Below are positions 1 to 7,002 of a stretch of DNA of 14,863 nucleotides, in pieces (positions within the stretch are counted from its first letter, which is position 1; each line of letters starts with the position of its first letter). A program made the position numbers and the translations under genes. Below the pieces are notes generated by a model. It searched no databases. It had not been told where the DNA came from and saw only the letters and a program-made list of their open reading frames with translations. Source of the DNA: an uncultured Lachnospiraceae bacterium (GTDB lineage: Bacteria > Bacillota > Clostridia > Lachnospirales > Lachnospiraceae); NCBI GenBank assembly GCA_937910785.1, contig CALDLG010000223.1, positions 1 through 14,863 of the forward strand. Direction: 5' to 3'.

Positions 1-159
1 TGGGACGGAGACGTGCTGGCGAAGATACCGGTGTGTAATTCCAATGTCTGGGAGGAATTCGGTGCACCGATAGCGATTCCGGACGGAAAGCAGGCGGTTT
101 ATCTGACCTATCGCGGCAGCGATAAGGCGAGTCTGCTGTCCTTTATTCTGAAAACATGA
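1..159 (+). CDS. C-terminal fragment, probable CBM6-like end of a glycoside hydrolase (partial)
   Basis: An open frame enters from the left edge and stops with TGA at 157-159, giving the last 52 residues of a larger protein. The segment has the look of the final beta-strands of a family 6 carbohydrate-binding module, as found at the end of GH43 beta-xylosidases and arabinofuranosidases: a VLAKIPV strand, a WEEFGAPI strand, IPDGKQAVYLTYRG (the usual 'G-x-h-x-l-y-l-x-f-x-G' turn) and a closing SLLSFILKT strand. The catalytic part is outside the window, so the enzyme class cannot be read directly. The next gene begins 18 nt later on the same strand and encodes a xylooligosaccharide enzyme, which fits a xylan-degradation operon. 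The family call is by eye from a short fragment and is moderate at best. Confidence 0.55.
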   Translation, partial: WDGDVLAKIPVCNSNVWEEFGAPIAIPDGKQAVYLTYRGSDKASLLSFILKT

Positions 160-177
160 GAAAGGAACGGAGAAGAA

Positions 178-1323
178 ATGACAGGAGCATATAAAACAGG
201 GGAATACAGAAATGTGTTTGTGGAGGCCGGTTATCGTCCGGAGGAAGTCGAAACAAGACTGGAAGAAATTTTTCAGACGATGTTTTACGGGAAAGATGAT
301 GAGCGAATCTATCATCCGGTCGGAGCGGACATGGGATATCTGACGGATACCGGAAACCATGACGTACGGACGGAGGGAATGTCCTATGGCATGATGATGT
401 GTGTACAGCTTGACAGAAAAGAGGAGTTTGACCGTATCTGGAAGTGGACGAAAACATATATGTATCTGGATGGCGGAGCAAATAAGGGATATTTTGCATG
501 GTCCTGTCAGACGGACGGAAAAAAGAATGCTTATGGTCCCGCGCCGGATGGCGAGGAATATTTTGCGATGGCGCTCTTCTTTGCTTCCCATCGCTGGGGC
601 GACGGGGAAGGAATTTTTGACTATGGAAAAGAGGCCCGTGCCATTCTGCGCGCGTGCATTCATCAGGGGGAGGATGGAAACGGCGGTTATCCGATGTGGG
701 AGCCTTCCAATAAGCTGATCAGATTCATTCCGAACTGTGACTGGAGCGACCCATCCTATCATCTGCCGCATTTTTATGAGCTGTTTGCGCTTTGGGCGGA
801 TGAAGAGGATACCGCGTTCTGGAAGGAGGCGGCCAAAGCGAGCCGGGAATATCTGAAAAAAGCGTGTCATCCGGAAACGGGACTGGCGGCGGAATATGCG
901 GAGTATGACGGAACACCTCATAACCGGGATTATGAGCGCTTCGGAGGCCGGCATGACTGGTTTTACAGCGACGCATACCGGGTGGCGGCTAATCTGGGAC
1001 TGGATTATGCATGGTTTGCGGCGGATGCGTGGGAGAAGGAATGTGCGGATAAGATTCAGCGTTTCTTCGCGCCGCAGATGAAAGAAGCGGATTACAGGAT
1101 CTATGAGATCGACGGAACGCCTCTGCCGGAAAAGGCGCTGCACCCGGTTGCGATCATAGCGACGAATGCGCAGGCTTCTCTTGCGGCGGACGGGGAATAT
1201 GCGGCCGCATGGGTCAGACAGCTCTGGGAGACACCGCTTAGGGAAGGGGACCGCAGATATTATGATAATTGTCTGTATTTGTTTGCATTTCTGGCCCTGA
1301 GCGGAAACTACAGAGTGTATTGA
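178..1323 (+). CDS. GH8 reducing-end xylose-releasing exo-oligoxylanase (Rex)
   Basis: The 381-residue product closely resembles Bacillus halodurans Rex (BH2105, EC 3.2.1.156) along its whole length, as I recall that sequence. It would hydrolyse xylooligosaccharides of three or more units, releasing xylose from the reducing end. The GH8 general acid is Glu66 in RTEGMSYGMM; Asp124 in APDGEEYFA matches the substrate-binding Asp; the base is Asp265 in FYSDAYRVAAN. The Rex-specific LHP kink that blocks the +2 side is present (ALHPVAIIATNA, about residues 320-331). No signal peptide is visible, so it acts in the cytoplasm on imported oligomers. A GGAG at 169-172 lies 5 nt before the ATG. It sits 18 nt after a probable CBM6 glycosidase and before a ROK regulator, so it probably ends a xylan-use operon. 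Alternative GH8 activities (chitosanase, lichenase, endoglucanase) fit less well. Confidence 0.93.
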   Translation: MTGAYKTGEYRNVFVEAGYRPEEVETRLEEIFQTMFYGKDDERIYHPVGADMGYLTDTGNHDVRTEGMSYGMMMCVQLDRKEEFDRIWKWTKTYMYLDGGANKGYFAWSCQTDGKKNAYGPAPDGEEYFAMALFFASHRWGDGEGIFDYGKEARAILRACIHQGEDGNGGYPMWEPSNKLIRFIPNCDWSDPSYHLPHFYELFALWADEEDTAFWKEAAKASREYLKKACHPETGLAAEYAEYDGTPHNRDYERFGGRHDWFYSDAYRVAANLGLDYAWFAADAWEKECADKIQRFFAPQMKEADYRIYEIDGTPLPEKALHPVAIIATNAQASLAADGEYAAAWVRQLWETPLREGDRRYYDNCLYLFAFLALSGNYRVY

Positions 1324-1350
1324 ACAGGAAAAAGGTGAGCAGAGAAAACG

Positions 1351-1380
1351 AGAGAGGGTATTGACAGTGCCCTCTCTTTT
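1351..1380 (+). terminator. Rho-independent terminator after the GH8 gene
   Basis: AGAGAGGG (1351-1358) pairs perfectly with CCCTCTCT (1370-1377) across an 11-nt loop, and the 3' arm runs directly into a T-tract (1377-1381). It lies 28 nt after the GH8 stop codon. The loop contains TTGACA, which is the probable -35 box for the next gene. Confidence 0.85.
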
Positions 1381-1389
1381 TGTTAGCAT
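1361..1389 (+). promoter_or_regulatory. Promoter of the ROK regulator gene
   Basis: TTGACA (1361-1366), a perfect -35 consensus, is followed after 17 nt by TAGCAT (1384-1389), a 4/6 match to TATAAT. The -35 lies within the loop of the upstream terminator, so termination and initiation signals overlap. This would initiate about 45 nt before the ROK start codon. Confidence 0.55.
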
Positions 1390-1424
1390 ATTATTAAAAC
1401 TGTTTTAAAAATATATTTAATAAT
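1390..1424 (+). promoter_or_regulatory. AT-rich nested inverted repeats, candidate ROK operator
   Basis: Two inverted repeats overlap: TTAAAA-CTG-TTTTAA at 1394-1408, and ATTATTAAA (1390-1398) with TTTAATAAT (1416-1424). They lie directly downstream of the -10 box and upstream of the Shine-Dalgarno sequence AAGGAG (1428-1433). This is the usual place for an autoregulatory operator, and AT-rich palindromes are typical of ROK repressors. Chance symmetry in AT-rich DNA is a real alternative. Confidence 0.35.
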
Positions 1425-1439
1425 GGGAAGGAGAAAAGT

Positions 1440-2483
1440 ATGGCACGCACAAATCTGGTTCGAAGAATTAACGAAAGAAGCGTTATAGATTGTATGCGGG
1501 ACGGAAAGGAGCATACGAAGCAGGAGCTTGCCGGGATGACGGGGCTGAGCTTTCCCACCGTTGGAAAGCTTGTGGAGGATCTGGCTGCGGAGGGAATGCT
1601 TCTCCGGCTCGGAACGGCGCAGGAGAGTCCGGGGGGACGAAAGGCGGAGGTCTATCGGCTGAATCCGGATTTTTGCCATATTCTGTTGCTGTATTTGCAG
1701 GGAAATCAGGTGTTTTACCGGATCTGTAACGCGTTGGGCGAGGTAAAATCCGAAGGATGCCGACAGGGCGGCGGGAGGCAGTCACATTTGCTGTCTTTTA
1801 CCGGCATGGACCGAATTTTGCTGGAGTGCGCAAAGGAAGCGGCTGCGACGGATGGAAAAATCGGTGCGGTATCTGTGGGGATTCCGGGAAGTGTGCATAA
1901 CGGAAGGATCTGCTGCATCGACGGTTATCCGGGACTGGCGGAACGGGATCTTGAGAAGGAACTGGCGGATACTCTGAAAGGGCCTGCCGCGGTCAATAAC
2001 AATATGAGCCTGATCGCGGCAGGAATGGCGGAAAAACTGCATCAGGGGAGAGAGGGAACGCTCGTCTGTCTCCATCTGGCGGATACCGGTCCGGGCATGG
2101 GAGCGGTCGTGAATGGCAGACCGCTGCAGGGATTTTCCGGCTTTCAGGGAGAAGTCGGGTTCATGCCCCTCTTTGGAGACAGGACGATACAGGAGATCGC
2201 CATGGACGGTTTTGTGAAAGAACGACCGGGGGAATGTCTCGGAAAGGCGGCGGCCTGTATCTGTACGGTGTTAAATCCGGAGCGGATGATCTGTTATCTG
2301 GAGCAGGGAGAACCCGAACTTCGGCAGGAAATGGTCCGCGTCTGTGAGCGGTTTCTGCCTGCCTGGGCAAAGCCTCAGTTCGTCTTCGACAGAGATTATG
2401 TCGAGGATTATTTTCATGGACTGGCGGTAACGGGTATGGAATTGATTTATGGGCGGTCAGGGGGCAAAGAAACATGGGAATGA
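1440..2483 (+). CDS. ROK-family transcriptional repressor (xylose/sugar-responsive type)
   Basis: A 347-residue protein with an N-terminal winged helix-turn-helix (about residues 25-60: TKQELAGMTGLSFPTVGKLVEDL, then SPGGRKAEVY for the wing) and a ROK sugar-binding domain. Recognisable ROK segments are SVGIPG (145-150), VNNNMSLIAAGMAE (185-198, in place of the usual v-x-N-D-x-n) and GEVGFMPL (237-244, in place of GExGH). The glucokinase phosphate loop and the Cys-x-Cys-Gly-x-x-Gly-Cys zinc motif are absent, so it should be a non-catalytic and atypical ROK regulator. AAGGAG at 1428-1433 is 6 nt from the ATG. Following a GH8 oligoxylanase, it may be a XylR-like repressor of the xylan genes; the inducer is inferred from context only. 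Its last codons overlap the MATE start. Confidence 0.85.
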   Translation: MARTNLVRRINERSVIDCMRDGKEHTKQELAGMTGLSFPTVGKLVEDLAAEGMLLRLGTAQESPGGRKAEVYRLNPDFCHILLLYLQGNQVFYRICNALGEVKSEGCRQGGGRQSHLLSFTGMDRILLECAKEAAATDGKIGAVSVGIPGSVHNGRICCIDGYPGLAERDLEKELADTLKGPAAVNNNMSLIAAGMAEKLHQGREGTLVCLHLADTGPGMGAVVNGRPLQGFSGFQGEVGFMPLFGDRTIQEIAMDGFVKERPGECLGKAAACICTVLNPERMICYLEQGEPELRQEMVRVCERFLPAWAKPQFVFDRDYVEDYFHGLAVTGMELIYGRSGGKETWE

Positions 2484-3826
2484 AAGGAGACGGGAAAACA
2501 CTGGACATGACGGACGGAAGACCCGCCGCACTGCTGCTGCGGTTTTCCATACCGCTTATTCTGGGAAATCTTTTTCAGCAGCTCTATACCTTTGTGGATA
2601 CGCTGATCGTGGGACAGAAGCTTGGCGTTTCGGCGCTGGCCGCGCTGGGAGCGACGGAGTGGCTCAGCTTTATGATGTTCGGTTTTATTCAGGGGCTGAC
2701 GCAGGGTTTTTCCATTGGGATATCGAAAAGCTTCGGAGAGGGAAAAGAGAATCCGGTGCAGCAGGGTATTTTTCAGGCGATCTGCTTATCCGCGGGGGCG
2801 GCGCTTATCGTTACGGCTGTCGGAACAGCGGCGATTCGGCCGCTTCTTTATTTGCTTCGGACGCCGGAGGAATTATTCGGCATGGCTTCTTCCTATCTGG
2901 GAATTCTGTATCTGGGGATTCCCATTTCTTTTGCCGGTAATATGCTGGCGGCCATTCTGCGTGCGCTTGGAAACAGCCGGGCGCCTTTGTATGCCATGGT
3001 TACGGCTTCCGTTGCCAATATTTTTCTGGATATGCTCTTCGTCATGGGACTTGGGACGGGAATCCGGGGAGCGGCTTACGGAACGCTGCTTTCCCAGATC
3101 GGTTCCGTCCTTTGCTGCGGGTATGCGTTGAGGAAAATTGAAGGGGCGAGGGTGGCGCCGGGAAATAGAAAGCTCAACGGAAGAATGATGGCAGAGCAGA
3201 TCAGGATGGGAATTCCGATGGGATTTCAGAATATCATTACGGCCGTAGGAGGGCTGGCGGTGCAGTCTGTCGTAAACGGTTTCGGTATCCTGTTTCTTGC
3301 CGGTTACACGGCGGCCAATAAGCTGTATGGGTTATTGGAAACGGCCGCGTCCTCCTACGGGTATGCGATTTCCACCTATACGGCGCAGAATGCCGGAGCG
3401 GGAAGAAAGGACCGGATCCGCGCCGGAATCCTGACGGCGCTGGCGCTTGGAATGGTGACGGCTTATCTGATGTCCCTTGTGATGGTATTTGGAGGAAAGC
3501 CGATTCTGGGACTCTTTCTTGCCAAAGGACAGGTGCGGGCCGATACTGCAATCGGAATCGGGTATCGGTTTCTCTGCATTCTGGCGGCCTTTTTCCCGCT
3601 GTTATATGCGGTTTACATTTTGCGTGCCTGCATACAGGGGATGGGCAATTCCACGCTGCCCATGCTGTCCGGTCTGGTACAGGTCATCATGCGCGTTGCG
3701 TGTGCGACGGCATTTACGGGGATAATCGGGAATACGGGCGTATTCTGGGGGGAAATTATGGCATGGCTTGGAGCGGACGTTTTTCTGGCAGCGGCGTTTG
3801 TTTACCGGTATGGCAGACGATATTGA
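2474..3826 (+). CDS. MATE-family multidrug/metabolite efflux transporter
   Basis: A 450-residue membrane protein with about twelve hydrophobic helices in two halves. The start 'DMTDGRPAALLLRFSIPLILGNLFQQLYTFVD' pattern (residues 11 onward), with LIVGQKLGVSALAALGA next, is the classic MATE N-terminal signature of the DinF/MepA-like branch. The second half begins near IRMGIPMGFQN. Transport is expected to be Na+- or H+-coupled export, but the substrate cannot be read. The ATG at 2474 lies 9 nt after AGGGGG (2459-2464). ATG 2480, which overlaps the ROK stop as ATGA, is an alternative start. Either way translation is coupled to the ROK gene, so the repressor and exporter are co-expressed. No clear terminator follows. 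Confidence 0.92.
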   Translation: MGMKGDGKTLDMTDGRPAALLLRFSIPLILGNLFQQLYTFVDTLIVGQKLGVSALAALGATEWLSFMMFGFIQGLTQGFSIGISKSFGEGKENPVQQGIFQAICLSAGAALIVTAVGTAAIRPLLYLLRTPEELFGMASSYLGILYLGIPISFAGNMLAAILRALGNSRAPLYAMVTASVANIFLDMLFVMGLGTGIRGAAYGTLLSQIGSVLCCGYALRKIEGARVAPGNRKLNGRMMAEQIRMGIPMGFQNIITAVGGLAVQSVVNGFGILFLAGYTAANKLYGLLETAASSYGYAISTYTAQNAGAGRKDRIRAGILTALALGMVTAYLMSLVMVFGGKPILGLFLAKGQVRADTAIGIGYRFLCILAAFFPLLYAVYILRACIQGMGNSTLPMLSGLVQVIMRVACATAFTGIIGNTGVFWGEIMAWLGADVFLAAAFVYRYGRRY

Positions 3827-3863
3827 GACGGAGAGCGTTTGCGTGCGGACCCGCATAAAAATA

Positions 3864-3889
3864 ATTTGGTCAAAAAATAATGATCATTT
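3864..3889 (+). promoter_or_regulatory. Operator-like box 1 for the DeoR regulator
   Basis: ATTTGGTCA, then 8 nt (AAAAATAA), then TGATCATTT. Positions 3868-3889 match box 2 in 20 of 22 bases. It starts 53 bp before box 2, close to five helical turns, and lies well upstream of the -35 box. The half TGGTCAAAAAA matches the IolR-type DeoR recognition unit WRAYCAADARD, as I remember it, in 10 of 11 positions. Confidence 0.6.
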
Positions 3890-3916
3890 ATCTCCTGAAA
3901 TGCGCTAAAATACGGC

Positions 3917-3942
3917 AAATGATCAAAAAATAATGACCATTT
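3917..3942 (+). promoter_or_regulatory. Operator-like box 2 for the DeoR regulator
   Basis: AAATGATCA, then 8 nt, then TGACCATTT: an inverted repeat with 8 of 9 arm positions complementary. It ends 25 bp before the TTGACA -35 element. The segment TGATCAAAAAA (3920-3930) matches the remembered IolR unit WRAYCAADARD completely. With box 1 it forms a pair on one helix face. Confidence 0.65.
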
Positions 3943-3967
3943 TCATTAAAATAACCAAAAATTGGGA

Positions 3968-3997
3968 TTGACATGCAAAAATATATGTGATTATATA
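3968..3997 (+). promoter_or_regulatory. Promoter of the deoR-BMP transporter operon
   Basis: A perfect TTGACA (3968-3973) is followed by a very AT-rich stretch. The best-spaced -10 is TATATA at 3992-3997 (18-nt spacer). A perfect TATAAT lies at 3996-4001 but its 22-nt spacer is too long. Operator-like boxes lie upstream (3864-3942) and downstream (4031-4056). Confidence 0.65.
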
Positions 3998-4030
3998 TAA
4001 TTATAAAGGCGATAAACAAGTCGGAAAATA

Positions 4031-4056
4031 AAACGGTCAAAAAAATATGATTGAGA
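4031..4056 (+). promoter_or_regulatory. Degenerate third operator-like box over the deoR leader
   Basis: AAACGGTCA, then 8 nt (AAAAAATA), then TGATTGAGA. The left arm resembles the arms of boxes 1 and 2; the right arm keeps only TGAT. It abuts the Shine-Dalgarno GAGAGG (4053-4058), so bound protein here would act downstream of the promoter and could loop to the upstream pair. Confidence 0.4.
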
Positions 4057-4066
4057 GGTAAGTCTG

Positions 4067-4840
4067 ATGGCAGAGCACAAAAAATGGAAACGGAGAGAAT
4101 CGATACTGAACTTTTTAAAAGAGCGTAAAGAGGTCAGCGTGGAAGAGCTGATTCAGCATTTCGGCCTTTCGCCCTCTACGATTCGCAGAGATTTATATGT
4201 GATGGAAAAAGAGGAGATGGTCATCCGGACCTTCGGCAGCGTTCAGATCAATAAGGATTTTACGATGCTGATTCCGCATTTTGAGGAACGCTTCGCGACC
4301 AATGCGAAAGAGAAGAAAGAGATTGCCGCGCGGATCTGTCAGGACATTCCCGACGGAGCATCCGTTGCACTGGACAGCAGCACTACCTGCTATTATATCG
4401 CCCAGGAACTGAAAAACCGAAGCGGCATGCAGTTTGCGACCAATTCTCTGAAAATTGCCACGTGTTTAAGCAGCAGTGAAAAAAATAACGTTATGATAGC
4501 CGGCGGAAATTACCGCCCCCGAAACTTTGACTGCCTGGGCTCTCCGGCGATTTCCTTTTTCGGAAGCATGCGTTTTGACTATGTGATTTATTCGCCCGAC
4601 CTGATTGTGCCGGGGAAAGGCATTTATCATATCAGCGGACAGCTGACGGATATTATCATTGCCATGAAAAATGCTTCCGACCATATTCTGCTCGCGGCAG
4701 ACCATTCCAAGTTTGAACAGAAAGCAAACTTCAAGTCGGCCGGATTTGACGAACTGGATACGATTTATCTTGGCCAGGATACATCAGCGGAGAATGTTTC
4801 ACTTCTGAAGGCCTGCGGAACGAACATCGTTCTCTGCTGA
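4067..4840 (+). CDS. DeoR-family transcriptional regulator of the transport operon
   Basis: A 257-residue protein with the standard DeoR layout. The N-terminal winged HTH is about residues 8-60, with VSVEELIQHFGLSPSTIRRDL as helices 2-3. The C-terminal DeoR effector domain has ALDSSTT (101-107), ATNSLKIA (124-131), GGNYRPRNFDCLG (146-158) and AADHSKFE (210-217). These are the family's sugar-phosphate-binding loops, so a phosphorylated sugar from the pathway is the probable effector. GAGAGG (4053-4058) lies 8 nt before the ATG. It is the first gene of the operon and is preceded by repeated operator-like boxes, so autoregulation is likely. The usual wing motif R-x-h-G-G reads RTFGS here. Repressor versus activator cannot be read, although most DeoR proteins repress. 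Confidence 0.92.
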   Translation: MAEHKKWKRRESILNFLKERKEVSVEELIQHFGLSPSTIRRDLYVMEKEEMVIRTFGSVQINKDFTMLIPHFEERFATNAKEKKEIAARICQDIPDGASVALDSSTTCYYIAQELKNRSGMQFATNSLKIATCLSSSEKNNVMIAGGNYRPRNFDCLGSPAISFFGSMRFDYVIYSPDLIVPGKGIYHISGQLTDIIIAMKNASDHILLAADHSKFEQKANFKSAGFDELDTIYLGQDTSAENVSLLKACGTNIVLC

Positions 4841-4948
4841 AAACAGTAAAAATGGAAAAAGGAGGGATGCCCGCATAAATCAGAAGGATCTGGCAAGACC
4901 ATGTTTTAAAGGAAACTGTAAATACAATACAAGAAAGGAATAAAACAT

Positions 4949-6100
4949 ATGAAAGGTAAAAAGATAATCGCTGTTTTGTTATGCGCAGTTCTGCTGACAG
5001 CCTGTGGCGGGCAGAACAACGCGGGAAATACCAATACTTCCGGTGACAATGCGGTATCTTCGGACACGTCCAAAGAAGCATCCGATGAAACGGCGCAGGA
5101 AACGCAGGAGGAAAGCGGACTTCGCGTGGCACTGGTAGTCAATCAGCGTTTCGGGGACCAGAGTTCCGTGGATATTATTGCATCCGGCGTTGACAAAGCC
5201 GCGCAGGAGTTCGGGCTGGAGGTGAAAAAGCTGGAATCCACTTCTACGGCGGCGCATGAAGACGACATCCGTTCTCTGGCAAGAGAAGGTTATGACCTGA
5301 TCATTACCACGTTCCCGCAGATGAGCGAAGCAACGCTTGCCGTTGCCAAAGAATATCCGGACATTAAATTTGCGGCAATTTATCAATATATCAATGCCGA
5401 AGAGACAGAAGCCTCCAATGTCTGGAGTTCCGAATACCATGGTGAAGAGTATTTTTATGTTATGGGAGCTCTTGGAGCCTATGTAAGCCAGACGGGGCAT
5501 ATCGGTTATGTGAATGCGGCGGAAAGCCCTTCTGCCAATGCATCCATCAATGCACTTATGCTGGGCGCGCTGTCCGTGAATCCTGATATTGATGTTTCAT
5601 TTACTTATGTCGGCAGTTTTGAGGACCCGGCGGCCGGCAAGGAAGTCGCTCTTTCCATGGCGGACGGTGGTGTGGATTATATCGTCGGTGATGCCGCTAA
5701 GACCTCTATCGGCTGTATCGAAGGCGCCAAGGAGGCAGGGATTGCGATCTCGACGGATACCAATTTCGATTATGCCTATGAACTGTATCCCGATGGCTAC
5801 TTTGCTTCGACCGGACTCGGCTTCGATGAAAATGCCTATATGGCATGCAGGATGTTAGCGGAAGATAATTTTACGGGCGGCATCATGTCTCCCCTTGGTT
5901 TAAAGGAGGGAATCTATTATATCGGTTATGACGCGCTGGAGAAATTTTCTTCTAACGGCAGCGAATGGGGAAATATCTTCAGGGACAAGGATGCCATAGC
6001 CTTCGTAAAGGATCTTGAGGCGAAGATCGTATCCGGTGAAATTACAGTGCCGAACGACACATCCTATCCGGATTTTGACAGCCTGAAAAGCGGGCAGTAA
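4949..6100 (+). CDS. BMP/PnrA-family substrate-binding lipoprotein
   Basis: A 383-residue exported lipoprotein: basic start, hydrophobic core and lipobox LTAC with Cys19, then a Ser/Asn/Glu-rich tether (about 21-56). The mature domain (57-380) has the periplasmic-binding fold of the BMP family (PnrA, NupN/YufN): ALVVNQRFGDQSSVD, DDIRSLAREGYDLIITTFP, AVAKEYPDIKFA, EEYFYVMGALGAYVS, VDYIVGDAAKTSIG, ISTDTNF. Family members bind purine or other nucleosides. The conserved D-x-S-F-N ligand motif reads D70-Q-S-S-V here, and the usual C-terminal S-x-x-K is replaced near ASTGLGFDEN (287-295), so the ligand site is divergent. An AGAAAGGA Shine-Dalgarno sequence precedes the start. ABC partners lie downstream, beyond a phosphorylase gene. 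Confidence 0.9.
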   Translation: MKGKKIIAVLLCAVLLTACGGQNNAGNTNTSGDNAVSSDTSKEASDETAQETQEESGLRVALVVNQRFGDQSSVDIIASGVDKAAQEFGLEVKKLESTSTAAHEDDIRSLAREGYDLIITTFPQMSEATLAVAKEYPDIKFAAIYQYINAEETEASNVWSSEYHGEEYFYVMGALGAYVSQTGHIGYVNAAESPSANASINALMLGALSVNPDIDVSFTYVGSFEDPAAGKEVALSMADGGVDYIVGDAAKTSIGCIEGAKEAGIAISTDTNFDYAYELYPDGYFASTGLGFDENAYMACRMLAEDNFTGGIMSPLGLKEGIYYIGYDALEKFSSNGSEWGNIFRDKDAIAFVKDLEAKIVSGEITVPNDTSYPDFDSLKSGQ

Positions 6101-6160
6101 TGATTGCGCATAAGACAGTGGAAACTTATAAAACGAAACAGACGAAAAGGATACTGAAAG

Positions 6161-6985
6161 ATGATGAATGAAGGAGTAAAATCGAATATCAAAGCGACAA
6201 AACCTGAAACAGAAAGTGGAAAAACATATCATATCCGGGTGGGGAACGGAGACGTTCCGGGCATCATGCTACTGCCCGGTTCTCCCGAACGCGCCATGGT
6301 CATATCGAAAAACTGGGAAGACAGCAGGGAACTGGCATTTTACAGAGAATTCCGTACCATGGTCGGCAATTACAAAGGAACCCCCATCGGATGTACTTCC
6401 ACCGGTTGTGGTCCGGTGGGCGCGGAGATCGCAATCCATGAGCTGAATGCGTCGGGCGTTCATACGGCGATCCGGGTAGGCAGTACGGGCAGCATCTCTC
6501 CCCGGTTCGATCTGGGAGATATCGTGATTCCCGTTGCGGCGATTCGCGCGGATGGAACGTCGGACTGCTATGTGGACCGCGGTTTTCCGGCAGTGGCGAA
6601 TGTGGATGTAGTGAATGCGCTGGCGCAGGCATGCGAAAATCTTGGCTATAAATATGGATATGGACTGATGTACTGCCCCGCATCATTTTATCTTGGGCAG
6701 GGAAGAAAGATCAGAGAAGACGGGTACTGGCCTTCTTTTGCGCCGAACATTATTCCCGATCTGCAGAGCGCGGGCGTAACCAACATCGATACCGATACGT
6801 CGGGACAGTATATTGTGGGTCAGCTCCACGGTATGAGGATGGGAGCGGTCATGTCGATTATCTCAAACCGCATTCGCGATACGTGGGGAGACAACGGAGG
6901 AGAAGAAAAAGTAAGCAGAGTTGCCTGTGAAGCGGTTCGTATTCTGGCGGAACAGGATAAGAAGGAAAATCCGCTGCGCCTGTAG
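6161..6985 (+). CDS. Nucleoside phosphorylase, uridine phosphorylase family, variant ribose site
   Basis: A 274-residue cytosolic PNP/UDP-family enzyme that should cleave a nucleoside with phosphate to a base and pentose-1-phosphate. Aligned by eye to E. coli Udp, it keeps the phosphate elements PGSPER (39-44), YREF (61-64) and RVGSTG (105-110). It also keeps the pyrimidine-recognition pair Gln-x-Arg in FYLGQGR (176-182; Udp Gln166/Arg168). The ribose-binding Glu-Met-Glu of Udp (196-198) reads Asp-Thr-Asp (210-212), which is unusual. AAAAGG (6145-6150) lies 10 nt before ATG 6161; ATG 6164 is an equal alternative. Its place between the binding lipoprotein and the ABC ATPase ties it to the imported substrate. 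Uridine is the default guess, but the changed site makes a modified or non-ribose nucleoside plausible. Confidence 0.85.
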   Translation: MMNEGVKSNIKATKPETESGKTYHIRVGNGDVPGIMLLPGSPERAMVISKNWEDSRELAFYREFRTMVGNYKGTPIGCTSTGCGPVGAEIAIHELNASGVHTAIRVGSTGSISPRFDLGDIVIPVAAIRADGTSDCYVDRGFPAVANVDVVNALAQACENLGYKYGYGLMYCPASFYLGQGRKIREDGYWPSFAPNIIPDLQSAGVTNIDTDTSGQYIVGQLHGMRMGAVMSIISNRIRDTWGDNGGEEKVSRVACEAVRILAEQDKKENPLRL

Positions 6986-7002
6986 AAGATGATTGTGTGA
7001 TA

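Noticed and set aside
401..718. + strand ORF in another frame within the GH8 gene
   Set aside because: It overlaps a strongly recognised GH8 coding sequence and shows no family features.
3841..3860. Terminator after the MATE gene (TGCGG/CCGCA)
   Set aside because: The arms are only 5 bp with a 2-nt loop and are followed by A-rich, not T-rich, sequence.
4852..4948. Short ORFs and a strong AAAGGAGGG in the gap before the BMP lipoprotein gene
   Set aside because: Only peptides of 3-8 codons result, with poor start spacing; no operator boxes or clear promoter were found (a lone TACAAT at 4923-4928 has no -35).
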